A DNA stretch of 64,000 nt from Candida dubliniensis CD36 (GCF_000026945.1 NC_012865.1:806001-870000), one strand, 5' to 3'. Shown: positions 43,226 through 52,540, counted from the first letter of the stretch. Translations and numbers: made by a program. Notes: generated by a model not told the origin, from the sequence alone.

Positions 43226-43235
43226 TAAGGGGGAA
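43226..43235 (+). other. Polypurine tract
   Basis: TAAGGGGGAA lies immediately before the TG of the 3' LTR, the expected site of plus-strand priming. Confidence 0.85.
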
Positions 43236-43648
43236 TGTTGTGATATAAGTAATGCAAGCACAAAGACGAATCCCCACAGTTGAAATATATTACACTGAGG
43301 GGTTAAACTGAATATAATAAATTAATATGTTATTGTGATTCACGTGTGAAATAGAATATATAGGAAGAGACTTAACTAACGGGTGTGTTAATCCTCGGCA
43401 CTTGTCCACAAGAGCGGGGATTAATCATAATGTGAAGAGTGTGTTAGAAAGAGGAAGGGAATTATAAGTACTGCAGAATTCCCTTTAGACTAGCCACTAA
43501 CTGAGAAGAACTAACGTTCTAAATATATTCAGTATGGAGTATCACCTTAATACTTTATGCTATACTTTTCCATCAGTTTTATTATCATTCTCTATCCATT
43601 CAATTATATCTATAACTGGTTCTACTTAAGAGGAATAACCAGTTAACA
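43236..43648 (+). repeat. 3' LTR (413 bp)
   Basis: Equal in length to the left LTR and about 99% identical. It ends CCAGTTAACA, followed directly by the right CAGCC duplication. Confidence 0.97.
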
Positions 43649-43653
43649 CAGCC
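43649..43653. repeat. Right target-site duplication (CAGCC)
   Basis: Exact copy of the left flank (39107-39111), which shows that the element inserted as a unit. Confidence 0.95.
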
Positions 43654-43840
43654 AATACTCCTCATTCGATAAAGAACAAAGACAAACAAGATCTTCATCA
43701 GCACAATACTTGCCTCTGGTATCCTCTTCTATTTCACAACTCAAGTTGCAAGAATTTCTGGTCGGTACACTCGAAGCAATAGCCGTCTCGGTGGCAGCTG
43801 ATACGATTGGTAAAATTGCTAATAGAAAAGCTGAATTCAT
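43654..43840 (-). pseudogene. N-terminal part of split eight-Cys GPI protein gene
   Basis: It starts at an ATG giving signal peptide MNSAFLLAILPIVSA, which is like the PGA61 and IHD1 signal peptides. Cysteines at residues 31, 35, 46, 53 and 55 follow, and the piece ends SNEEYW before the interrupted CTG codon. The other three cysteines are in the part at 38750-39111. An upstream in-frame ATG at 43873 would add 11 residues but no better signal. As it stands the piece runs into the LTR and stops after two codons (LC), so no full product can be made. Confidence 0.88.
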
Positions 43841-44338
43841 TCTTAATGATTTTGATTGAATTAAAAGTGACAAATATGTTTGATTGGTGGTTTACTAACA
43901 TAAGCATGTGCTGGGAAGACTGTAGACATTTATATACCGTGTGGTTTAGTTTCTCCCCCCTGTCGTTTGACAATCTCCAAAGGTGGCCAAATTATTGGCA
44001 TATTATTTTGAAACTGGATAAGGGGTTGTTTCACCTAGTATTTTTTTCTTGCATTTTGCAACTAGCTCATTTGGAGCAATGCAGGGGGTTCACTCGTTCA
44101 CTCCGCGTCGCTTTCCTACTCCAATTGCTATTGGTTCAATAGAGAATGCTTTTTAATCAGATAATAGCAATATATATCCCCTAATTGATAAAAATAGAGA
44201 AAGAAAATATGTAAGTTTCTTCCTCAAATACAGTTTTGTTGCATCACAACTACCACAACAATATTGAATCGCGTTACCTAATCAAATTGACAAGCTTTTT
44301 TTTATTATAGTAGAATATATGCTTACATGTAAACTTAA
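43841..44338. other. Upstream region of the split gene
   Basis: Roughly 500 bp that was the promoter of the interrupted gene and the 3' flank of PGA61. A short C tract (43955-43961) and A/T-rich stretches are seen; no gene is supported. Confidence 0.5.
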
Positions 44339-44995
44339 TTAAATAAAATTCAATAACAATGCAAGTAATGAACCTGATCCAATAACAACTGTTCTTCCGG
44401 CATTGTTCTCAAATGCTTGAACTGATACTTGGCTCCAATCAGATCCGTTATTTAGTTGAGGCTGAATTAATGGAGCTTCCTGTGGTGTAGTCTCTGTGTT
44501 TTGCGGTTCGATTAAAGTATTTGTATCGGTATTTGCTACAGCAGCCACAGCTGATTCAGTTAATGGAGCAATAAGACTGCTAGTTGATTCTGCGTCGAGC
44601 TCTTGTATAGATGGGGTTTCGAGAATAGTAGTTTCAGATGACTGAACACTGCTACTACTGCTGGTGCTGCTTGGTTGTTCAGTAGTTTCAGCTTCTGTAG
44701 ATGAAGATGTTGTTGTTGTTGTTGCTGATGATGATGATGATGTGCCCCCACATATCTGAATCTTAAGCTCTGATGCTGAGAATTTCTTGTCTGGATTAAT
44801 ACAATCGCAATCAGCCAATGGTTCCCAATAATCTGAATCTGATAAATCACATAAACAATTGGTATCTGAACCCGATGGACAAGATTCTTGCTGTTTCTGC
44901 AAGACCTTGATACAGCTGGAATTACAACTTTGTTGGTCTTTTTTCACAGCAAAAGCAACTGGTAAAATAACAGCAAATAGTAAACCAGACTTCAT
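44339..44995 (-). CDS. PGA61: Secreted GPI-anchored cell-wall protein with eight-Cys module
   Basis: This 218-residue protein has a signal peptide (MKSGLLFAVILPVAFAV). Its eight-cysteine module is C24, C28, C39, C47, C49, C63, C65, C82, with Asp44 three residues before C47. A Ser/Thr/Glu-rich stalk (residues about 85-190) and a hydrophobic C-terminus (GRTVVIGSGSLLALLLNFI) for GPI attachment follow. It shares ADCDCINP with the split gene and the cysteine spacing with IHD1, so the three are tandem duplicates. Such proteins sit in the cell wall or plasma membrane. The role is not established; the pattern resembles CFEM haem-binding domains. Confidence 0.88.
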   Translation of the reverse strand: MKSGLLFAVILPVAFAVKKDQQSCNSSCIKVLQKQQESCPSGSDTNCLCDLSDSDYWEPLADCDCINPDKKFSASELKIQICGGTSSSSSATTTTTSSSTEAETTEQPSSTSSSSSVQSSETTILETPSIQELDAESTSSLIAPLTESAVAAVANTDTNTLIEPQNTETTPQEAPLIQPQLNNGSDWSQVSVQAFENNAGRTVVIGSGSLLALLLNFI

Positions 44996-45604
44996 CGTTT
45001 CCTCTTGTGTTTAGATAACTAATTTAAATTCAAACTCAATCGTGGATTTTGTTCCGAACATCTAGGGGATTCACACAGCTTTATATATTCCAATCTTTTT
45101 TGTTTGTTTGTTTTCTTTGCAAATTTGAAAAAGTATACCATTTCTAAAGAAATCCTATTGTTTTGCAGTAATACGTAAATTCTGTTTGAGTATCAATAGA
45201 TCGGTAAATATAAAGTGTAGATCTTTCATTAAGTTTCAAATACTTATGGGTAGATCATTTTTCTCTTTATTTGTGAATAATTTCCATTCATCCAACGTTA
45301 TTCTTGTTAAGTAATAGGCATTCTCAAAGTCAAAATTGGCAGGAATTGTGAGTGAGTACTTAGAAGCGACAGTTTCTGTTAAAAAGTTAGTTGATAAACC
45401 ACCGCTGATGGATGAAAAGAAGACATCTTAACATATTTATTTTTGATCAAAGTTGAACAGAAACGGAAATGAAAACTGTCGTTACATTCTCGTAATGAGA
45501 ATTCCAGGATGAAACTTAGACCTATAAAAACAAAGAATGATTTGCAATCTCAGCAAAAAAAAAAAAAATATTAATTGCTACTTAAATCGTAACAAATGTT
45601 TCTT
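44996..45604. other. PGA61 upstream region
   Basis: About 600 bp without a gene. A TTTG/TTTC stretch lies near 45100-45117. It ends with the A-tract used as the tRNA terminator on the minus strand. Confidence 0.5.
45555..45568 (-). terminator. Pol III terminator of tRNA-Ala
   Basis: On the minus strand a run of 14 T lies about 36 nt beyond the tRNA 3' end. RNA polymerase III terminates at T runs; no nearer run of four or more T is seen. Confidence 0.6.
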
Positions 45605-45677
45605 TGGACGAGAAGAGAGTCGAACTCTTGACCTTTTGCTTGCAAGGCAAACGCGCTACCAACTACGCCACACGCCC
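45605..45677 (-). tRNA. tRNA-Ala (anticodon UGC)
   Basis: The 73-nt sequence folds as a cloverleaf. The acceptor stem is GGGCGTG with CTCGTCC and discriminator A. The D arm is GCGT-AGTTGGTA-GCGC. The anticodon stem TTTGC/GCAAA holds loop CTTGCAA, with anticodon TGC. The T arm is AAGAG-TTCGACT-CTCTT. The G3:U70 pair that identifies tRNA-Ala is present. One acceptor pair (6:67) is U:U. There is no intron and CCA is not encoded. The minus-strand gene gives rise to a spurious plus-strand protein frame that should be ignored. Confidence 0.95.
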
Positions 45678-46739
45678 AACTGGTTGTTGGTTGTTGTATA
45701 TTCAACCCTTCCTGAACATTCCGATTCGGTTGTTGTTTCTTTATTAATATTGTTCGTTTATTGACTTGACGATTTGTCGTTTATATTATTTATCTATTTC
45801 TATTTTCGGTGGTTTGCCAAGAAGCTCGTTCCCGACTTCTTGCTATTAATTAATTAGTTAGTTTTGAGAGTGGTGTGACCTACCTCGTCACTCTAATTTT
45901 CGGTCTATTTAAAGGGTCCTATTTTCCTTTAAACTTTTATATATTTTTATACTTTTAATATCAAGCTTATTTTAGATCATCATCTGTCTCCATACACATT
46001 ATTGGTTTTTTAACTTTGGTTTTACATACCTTGAAAGTTTAAATAGCAAAAACTTTCAAATTCTCCGAATATTAACATTAGCAGGTGCTATACCATGATA
46101 TCTGATGTTATCTAGCCATTCATTTGTTTATATCTTGTGTTTAACTCTATTTTTGAGCAATTTGTACTGATTTTAGTTTCTTTCCTAAAATGGTTGTAAA
46201 CGCTACCAGTCAAATAGTTTCGTGAATTATCACCACATTTTAATGCTTTCTGTCAACCTCTATATTGGGAGGGTATCAAAATGTATGATTATAAAAATTT
46301 TGCTACTCTATTGGGTCAGTTTATTGAAAAGGGGAGTTTTTACGATCAGCCAGTATTTTTGCAGAATATATTTACAAAGAATTAGATAAAATTCTTTGGC
46401 AAACTTTGTTTTCAATTCTTAACTACCCCTCACCTAACTGAATTACAGTGAAGCACTAGTTTAATACCTAAAACCAATATTATACATAAGATGAAGACCC
46501 AAACACCACCCATCAATTTCTTTAACTCGTCGTTGGGACTGTACCAGTAGTGTTCTTAAAATAATGAATGCAGTGTGGGGGACGGTTTCTACTAAGAAAA
46601 AAGAATGTGAGCACATCCCCCACAAATTTGGGGGACACCTAGGGGACTTCCTGTAGCAATTCTATAAATACTCCGAAATATCTCCATCCACAAAAGTAGC
46701 AAAACTAGCAATCAAGAAAACTCAACCCATAAGTTTGCA
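45678..46739. other. Intergenic between tRNA-Ala and dehydrogenase gene
   Basis: About 1.06 kb without a coding frame. The first 400 bp next to the tRNA 5' end are AT-rich and contain TATA-like stretches (45938-45960). This is where tRNA-associated solo LTRs sit in Candida, but I cannot find clear TG/CA ends with a target duplication. Closer to the dehydrogenase gene lies GGGGGAC-type sequence (46576-46582, 46631-46637) and a TATAAATA at 46663-46670, a likely TATA box about 70 bp from the start codon. Confidence 0.5.
46663..46670 (+). promoter_or_regulatory. TATA box of the dehydrogenase gene
   Basis: CTATAAATAC lies about 75 bp upstream of the ATG at 46740, a good match to TATAWAWR. Confidence 0.5.
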
Positions 46740-47522
46740 ATGTCTCAATTATTTTCTCTTAAAGGTCAAGTGGCAATTTTAACAGGTGGAACCAATGGTA
46801 TTGGGTTAGGTTATGCCAAAGGTTTGGCTAGTGCTGACTTGAATCAATTAATATTGACTTACAGATCAGAATCCACTTTGGAAAATGCAAAGAAAATAAT
46901 TCATGAAGTCAACCCAAATATTCAAATTGATGGTATTAAAATTGACTTTTTAAAAGATGAAGAAGATGAAATAATCACCAAAATAGTCAAAGAATCCTAT
47001 AAATTATCTAAAACTTCAAATATTGATATATTGGTAAATAATGCAGGTATAACTGAAAGATACCCATTTGAAGATTTCCCACAAGATAAATTCGACGATG
47101 TGATAAAAGTTGATTTAAACATTCCTGTAAAATTGACTAAAGCGGTTGGCAAAAAGATGATTGAAACAAATACCAAGGGTAAGATTGTTTTCACTGCTTC
47201 TTTGTTATCCTTTCAAGGAGGGATGTTGTCAACTCCGTATGCCATCAGTAAAGGTGCTTTAAAACAATTCACACAAGCAGTATCTAACGAATGGTCATCA
47301 AAAGGTATCAGGGTCAATTCAATTGCACCGGGATATATTAAAACCAATTTGACCGACAGTATGAGTGAAGAGAACAAAAAAATCGTTGATTTGAGAATCC
47401 CAATGAAAAGATGGGGTAACCCTGACGATTTCATGGGACCAATAGTTTATCTCACTTCCGATGCATCGAAATATGTTACTGGTGACACATTGTTAGTTGA
47501 TGGTGGTTGGATGGGCAGATAG
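46740..47522 (+). CDS. Short-chain dehydrogenase/reductase
   Basis: This 260-residue protein is a classical SDR. The nucleotide-binding motif TGGTNGIGLG is at residues 15-24, NNAG at about 100-103, catalytic Ser in TASLLS near 145, and YAISK (Tyr and Lys) near 162-166. The C-terminal VTGDTLLVDGGWMG is typical. The closest-looking group is 2-deoxy-gluconate or gluconate dehydrogenases; the cofactor is NAD(P)H and the substrate is unknown. It has no targeting signal. It converges with SKI8; 53 bp separate the stop codons. Confidence 0.88.
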   Translation: MSQLFSLKGQVAILTGGTNGIGLGYAKGLASADLNQLILTYRSESTLENAKKIIHEVNPNIQIDGIKIDFLKDEEDEIITKIVKESYKLSKTSNIDILVNNAGITERYPFEDFPQDKFDDVIKVDLNIPVKLTKAVGKKMIETNTKGKIVFTASLLSFQGGMLSTPYAISKGALKQFTQAVSNEWSSKGIRVNSIAPGYIKTNLTDSMSEENKKIVDLRIPMKRWGNPDDFMGPIVYLTSDASKYVTGDTLLVDGGWMGR

Positions 47523-47575
47523 ATCTAAAGGAAATATATTCAGTATATATACATATCTATATAACACAAGTATCA

Positions 47576-48730
47576 CTATATTCCTCCTGCCTCTCGGTAC
47601 CATCTTATTCCTCTATCGAAACTCACTACACACAATCCTTCATTACTGTCACCACCGGAACCACCTCTCACTCCCTTTTTAATAAAAGCAACTCCAGATG
47701 CAACACTTTCGTCTTGCTCATCATGTGTAGTATCGTCTAAATCAGATACAGATATATTAATTGTTGCCTCTCTTTCGCTTGTTTCTAAATTCCAAACTCT
47801 TATGCATTTGTCAAACCCACAGCTAGCCAAATGCTTACCTTCCTCATCAAAACTCAACCCCAAAATCCAACCTTGGTGGGCAAACCCACCAACAACAGAT
47901 TTTGCCGAGTGTGATGGTGTAGCCAAAGATCCCACATTCTCACCATGATCGACATCGTACAATGTAATTGACCCAGCAGCTTGATTATCTCTTGCTACAG
48001 CCAATAAGGTTCCACCAGGGGAAAATGCCAACACCCTAGGTATAGATGTCGACTGAGAATTTCTACTAGTCACTAAATCCCCCGAACGAAATGTGTATAT
48101 CAATTTCAAGCTGACAAAATCATATAACAACACATCACCATTGATGTACCCCACAGCACATTTCTTGTTCTCTGTTGGACATATAGCTAAAGAATTTGGA
48201 AAAGATGAAGCGTTTCCTTTCAATTGACCATATTTCTCAAATGTGATTAGAGGTTTCCCATCTTGGTCAACAATATTTAATAAATAAACTTCGGTGGTGC
48301 CATTAGTCTTGGTTGTAATAAAATAGTCTTTCTTAGATTCTGGATCACGGTAAAAGCCAGGAGTCCAGCAATTGCTTCGAAATGATTTTACATCATCAGT
48401 TAGACTTTGTATAGTTGAAAAATCATCATTGACATAGTATTTGAAGACGATAGATCCATTGAAACATGCAAATGCCAGCAATGTTACTTTCAATGTGGAG
48501 CTGGGCAACACATTTTCATAGACAGCCACAGCATGGATTCCACTTTTATCTATAAATACCAGTTGGACAAATTCTTTAGGCAGATGAACTTCATCTTGCT
48601 TGTTGTCCCAGAATTTTGCATATCCATCACTAGACACAGACACAGTAAACTTATTGGTAATAGCAACACCAAGAATATCCAGTTTGTGAGCCTGAGATAC
48701 ACTGACTGTAGATATATACTGTTTACTCAT
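47576..48730 (-). CDS. SKI8: WD40 protein of the Ski complex
   Basis: This 384-residue beta-propeller is built of WD40 repeats, such as KLDILGVAITNKFTVSVSSDGYAKFWD near the start and LSFDEEGKHLASCGFDKCIRVWN near residue 305. The end, VVSFDRGIRWYREAGGI, is the distinctive Ski8/Wdr61 C-terminus. Ski8 holds the Ski2-Ski3 helicase complex for 3'-to-5' cytoplasmic mRNA decay by the exosome and has a separate meiotic recombination role in Saccharomyces. The divergent neighbour begins 206 bp away. Confidence 0.9.
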   Translation of the reverse strand: MSKQYISTVSVSQAHKLDILGVAITNKFTVSVSSDGYAKFWDNKQDEVHLPKEFVQLVFIDKSGIHAVAVYENVLPSSTLKVTLLAFACFNGSIVFKYYVNDDFSTIQSLTDDVKSFRSNCWTPGFYRDPESKKDYFITTKTNGTTEVYLLNIVDQDGKPLITFEKYGQLKGNASSFPNSLAICPTENKKCAVGYINGDVLLYDFVSLKLIYTFRSGDLVTSRNSQSTSIPRVLAFSPGGTLLAVARDNQAAGSITLYDVDHGENVGSLATPSHSAKSVVGGFAHQGWILGLSFDEEGKHLASCGFDKCIRVWNLETSEREATINISVSDLDDTTHDEQDESVASGVAFIKKGVRGGSGGDSNEGLCVVSFDRGIRWYREAGGI

Positions 48731-48936
48731 ACTTGACTATTGATAGTTGATTGAAATTAAGTCTATAGAGGGGGTGGTAGATTGAGTCCAGAATTTTCAA
48801 GACATTTTTTTTTTCTCTCCCTTTCACGTACTACGAAAAAGAGAACGAAAAAAAAAAAAAAAAAAAACAAGGAAAGAAAATAAAAGTACAAGAGCTCTTA
48901 CTATCTTATAAATACACCCTTCCGAACCACTTAACA

Positions 48937-51339
48937 ATGCTGTCTATTGGATCAGCTGATCAATTCATTCACCAAATTACACAACAATTTGTGTTTCAAC
49001 GGTTATGGACAGGAAATTCAACACCACCAGAGTTAGTACCAGCGTCAACCCCCTACAATCGATTGGTATGCCGTAATAATACAGATTTATTCTTTGCAAC
49101 TGGTAATATTGTTCGATGCTGCTCAATTAGTCCCAATCATAAAAATTACAAGCTATTTAAGGTTCAACATCAATTTCATGAAGTAGTTTCTTTGTTGATG
49201 AATAAATCAGGTACTTTATTAGCCATTATCGGGGAAGAGCAGATCGATGTAGTGTCTTTACCCACTAATGTCATGAAAAGTGGTGGTATTTATGTTGATG
49301 GTGCATGTTTCAAGATTAATAACTTACAAGGTAAAGTAAGAAAGTGTGTTTGGCAAACAGTTGCAGCGAATGATTCAACATTGGTAGTTTTGAATGATAA
49401 TTCACAGATTCGAGCTTATGATTTGACAAAATCTTTAGATGTCCCTGTGGTAGACATTGATTTGAAAAGCTATCCCAATTTTGCAAATGAGGAAGCTATT
49501 TCTATTACATTTGGTTCGTCTAAGAATTTGGCTGGTGGGTTGACTTTATATGTCTCAACATTGTCAAACATTTATGCTATTTATCCATTCACTTCAAGAT
49601 TTGGTAATTTGGCCACCACTAAAGAAGCAATTGATATAGCTTTGGAAGATACTAAAGCGGCCATGGAATTGATTCAGGAAAAATACCCTGTAAACTTAGT
49701 CGAAACGGCAACTAGTTCTTTGAATAAAGCAGCTATCCAGCAATTTGAGTACTACCTGTATTTCAGAAACCAATTGTGTGGTGAATTACCAATAGTGAAG
49801 GAGGTAAGAGACACCCATACAAATAGCCCATACGAGCTTTTTGTTGTTAGGCAGAATTTAAGTAATTGGACTGACTACAGTTTACAAGGTCCCCTCATTT
49901 CAAGTAATTCTGGTATAAAGGATTTAATTTCAATTGGGGACAATGATTTAGTTAGCATACTTGCTAGTATTGACACTAATGCCACAGTCACTTATTATGC
50001 TCAACTTGCGCCAATGTTGATGAAGTGCAACCTAACGAGTGTAGCAAGTAACGGTGCATCAAATGAATCAAGTCAAACAGTTCATAAGCCAAGATATGTT
50101 AAACCAAAAAGAGGATTTGGTTTTATAGACAACTCAGAAGAAGAAGAAAAAGCATTGGTGAAACAAACACAATCACAGGAAAGCTTTTGGAAAGAGGAAT
50201 TAACAACCTTGGATTTTTTGCAAAGTGACAAGCTTCCTGTTGATGACAATAACGCCATTACTAATTTCCCAACATTCTTTGGAGAAATTGATTCTACCAG
50301 ATTTAGTGTTTGTGTAAATTCCAACAAATTGGTTCTAGTTGATTGTTCTTGGGTTCAGGCTTTTGTTGACGATCTTAAAAATGACAAAATAGATTCTGTG
50401 TCGATCACAACAAATTATGGTATTGCCTCTGCAGAAAAAGAACCTATTACAGCTTTTGCCTACGTAAAAGACGACGTCACTTCCACTGGAGAATACTTGA
50501 TTGTTTGCAGAAGTAAGCTTGTCAATGACATGGAAGTTGTTCAGATTGTCGATAAGGCTGTGAGCGACGATCAAGATGAAGCCGCAGGTACTTTACTATT
50601 GCCTGAAGAGCCTCATAAGGAGTCAACATTGACATACATTCCATCTAAACCTTTCAGTGTGTTGGAAGAAGAATTGGAAAGTTTGGAGAAGATCGATATT
50701 GGCACTGATATTAAGAGCAACGAAGATTTGAATAGTTTGACTGTTGATAATCTTTCAAATTTGAATTCCTTATCTGTGAGAACAATTCAACTTGCTTCTT
50801 CCTATACAATATTTGGAATTAAATTGCAATCAAGAATTTTAGCCAATTTGGATTCTTTGAAGGAACAATTGCACATACTTGATAAGATTAAAAACGATTA
50901 TGATGGAGATCATCCAAAAGACCATACAGATAAATTGGACAAGTTGACAGAGAAACAAACGAAGTTAGATGAACGTATGATGAAATTGCAGCAAAAGATA
51001 TTTGATGGTTTGAATAAATTCAAGCAAGACAAAACATTACCAATATCCAAGGCAGAGAAAGATTGGTTTAAAGAAATCAACTCCATTAATGCATTGTTGA
51101 ATTCTTCAACAGATGATGAGGTAGCATTAACGAAAAAAATTGAGAATTTATCATTACAAGTTCATTCAATTATTGAAAGCAGGGAAAAGGAGAAGACACC
51201 AAAATTAACTGCTGTGGAACAGCTAGAATTAGAAAAACGATTAAGCAAATTAAAAAATTGGTTACAACGTGAAGACAAATCTATTGAAATTTTAAAAGAT
51301 AAACTTAACAATTCATTGAAATTAATAGGCGACAAATAG
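48937..51339 (+). CDS. NUP82: Nup82/Nup88-like nucleoporin
   Basis: This 800-residue protein has an N-terminal beta-propeller-like region (to about residue 520) without FG repeats. A predicted coiled coil fills the last ~200 residues (LDKIKNDYDG to LKDKLNNSLKLIGDK), broken in several helices. This arrangement matches Nup82/Nup88, which anchors Nup159 and Nsp1 on the cytoplasmic face of the pore for mRNA export. The assignment rests on architecture and N-terminal resemblance, so it is moderately sure. It converges with the CUS2 gene, with only about 11 bp between the stop codons. Confidence 0.72.
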   Translation: MLSIGSADQFIHQITQQFVFQRLWTGNSTPPELVPASTPYNRLVCRNNTDLFFATGNIVRCCSISPNHKNYKLFKVQHQFHEVVSLLMNKSGTLLAIIGEEQIDVVSLPTNVMKSGGIYVDGACFKINNLQGKVRKCVWQTVAANDSTLVVLNDNSQIRAYDLTKSLDVPVVDIDLKSYPNFANEEAISITFGSSKNLAGGLTLYVSTLSNIYAIYPFTSRFGNLATTKEAIDIALEDTKAAMELIQEKYPVNLVETATSSLNKAAIQQFEYYLYFRNQLCGELPIVKEVRDTHTNSPYELFVVRQNLSNWTDYSLQGPLISSNSGIKDLISIGDNDLVSILASIDTNATVTYYAQLAPMLMKCNLTSVASNGASNESSQTVHKPRYVKPKRGFGFIDNSEEEEKALVKQTQSQESFWKEELTTLDFLQSDKLPVDDNNAITNFPTFFGEIDSTRFSVCVNSNKLVLVDCSWVQAFVDDLKNDKIDSVSITTNYGIASAEKEPITAFAYVKDDVTSTGEYLIVCRSKLVNDMEVVQIVDKAVSDDQDEAAGTLLLPEEPHKESTLTYIPSKPFSVLEEELESLEKIDIGTDIKSNEDLNSLTVDNLSNLNSLSVRTIQLASSYTIFGIKLQSRILANLDSLKEQLHILDKIKNDYDGDHPKDHTDKLDKLTEKQTKLDERMMKLQQKIFDGLNKFKQDKTLPISKAEKDWFKEINSINALLNSSTDDEVALTKKIENLSLQVHSIIESREKEKTPKLTAVEQLELEKRLSKLKNWLQREDKSIEILKDKLNNSLKLIGDK

Positions 51340-51350
51340 GTTAGCATGTA

Positions 51351-52211
51351 TTATCTCATTATGACTTTTGATTCTTGGACATCCAATGTCAACCCGTCAT
51401 AGTATCGATTATGAAACTTTTTGATACACAGCAACAACAGCTCTTGTTTGGAAAACCTTACCAGGATTGTTGCATCTTCCTCGTTAAATGCTATATCTTC
51501 GATATCAAATACACCTATATTTTTGCATTCTTCTTTGATGTCATCAATTATGTCTTGTTTGATGTGTATATCATTGGCAAGTTCTTCTTTTCTAACCATA
51601 TTTCGTATAACCACAGTTTTAGAAGAGTTTTTCTTTAGATTTTCTTTTTTACTATTATTATTATTATCAAATTTTGCCTCCTCAACTCGTATAGTATTGC
51701 CATTATATTCGGTATTATCCATCATTTCAATAGCCAATAGGGCACTTTCAGGATTCGAATAAATGATCAAAGCTTCTCCTTTGAAAGAACCTTTTTCATT
51801 GGTGTACATTTTTATTCGAGATTTTTCATCTTTTCCAACCGATATTTTCCCATATTTAGCAAAAGTTTCCTCGATTTCTGAAAACCTAGAATCAATTGGT
51901 AAATTTGATATAAATATACTGCTATTCTTTTTCTTTTGTTTCAAACTATTCAATTCTTCCTTCAATTTACTCATGTCTTGTTTCCGTTGTCGTTTAATAT
52001 CTTCTTTGTTCAAGTCATCTTCTGATAATGATCTCTTGGAAGTATTTATCCACTGGTCCTTTATGTAGTCATATTCATATTCTTGGTCTCCATCCTCGAA
52101 TAACCATCTTTGCGATGCCTTATCCAAAACTAACCGGGCATCTAACTTTGATAAATCAATATTCTCAAGAGTGGATGGGTGTGGTGGCTTGACAGGGAAG
52201 TCTTTACTCAT
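51351..52211 (-). CDS. CUS2: Cus2/Tat-SF1-type U2 snRNP assembly factor
   Basis: This 286-residue protein has a short N-terminal segment with RWLFEDGDQEYEYDY, a basic linker (KEDIKRQRKQDMSKLKEELNSLKQKKKN), and two RRM-like domains. RRM1 (about residues 95-180) starts SSIFISNLPIDSRFSEIEETFAKYGKI, with the RNP-like KGEALIIY. RRM2 (about 198-282) holds TVVIRNMV and TILVRFSKQE. Tat-SF1/Cus2 proteins bind U2 snRNA and SF3b and help prespliceosome assembly. Confidence 0.88.
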   Translation of the reverse strand: MSKDFPVKPPHPSTLENIDLSKLDARLVLDKASQRWLFEDGDQEYEYDYIKDQWINTSKRSLSEDDLNKEDIKRQRKQDMSKLKEELNSLKQKKKNSSIFISNLPIDSRFSEIEETFAKYGKISVGKDEKSRIKMYTNEKGSFKGEALIIYSNPESALLAIEMMDNTEYNGNTIRVEEAKFDNNNNSKKENLKKNSSKTVVIRNMVRKEELANDIHIKQDIIDDIKEECKNIGVFDIEDIAFNEEDATILVRFSKQELLLLCIKKFHNRYYDGLTLDVQESKVIMR

Positions 52212-52540
52212 TTGAGAATCGATGCAGTTAAATATCAGGAATAGTGTTCCAATCTAATAGATAGAATGTAAAAGAAAGTAAAAACTTTGAAAGTTAGTTA
52301 GTAACAAGGCGTGTATACACCAAAACAACTGTATTATCATGAAAGACTAACAAAGCAAAAAGAAAAGTAGACAACAAATTTCGGGCGACGAAAGGAAAAA
52401 AAAAAATGTGAAAAGGAAACTTCTGGTGAACATATCCGCTTTTCATAACCAACAAAACGTGCCTACAGTGTCCTGGTTTGACACTTCTTGTTATTATTAT
52501 TATTATCATTATTATTCTGAAATTCAATTTTTATTAGAAA
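52212..52540. other. Divergent promoter of CUS2 and SNF4
   Basis: A 329-bp gap between the divergent starts, with a TTA microsatellite (52489-52514) and an A-tract at 52396-52405. No gene. Confidence 0.55.

Larger units (their letters stand above)
39112..43648 (+). mobile_element. Ty1/copia-type LTR retroelement, Ty5/Tca5-like, defective
   Basis: This 4,537-bp element has two 413-bp direct repeats starting TGTTG and ending AACA, flanked by a 5-bp CAGCC duplication. A primer-binding site complementary to the initiator tRNA-Met anticodon arm follows the left LTR, and a polypurine tract (AAGGGGGAA) precedes the right one; both fix the orientation as plus. The 3,711-bp interior has no frame longer than about 60 codons in sense. 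Two eroded pol motifs remain in the right order: an RT-like LKVLYNLK at 41484-41507 and an RNase H-like SSTKVIYAVAEGVNKLKG at 42710-42763. Half-tRNA priming by initiator Met is typical of Ty5/copia and Candida Tca5. Family name is inferred. Confidence 0.93.

Noticed and set aside
45537..45764. 75-codon frame over the tRNA gene
   Set aside because: The peptide (ESRTLDLLLARQTRYQLRHTP) is the familiar shadow of a tRNA gene read as protein.
45678..46100. Possible solo LTR next to the tRNA
   Set aside because: AT-rich and in the right place, but I found no TG/CA ends with a target duplication.
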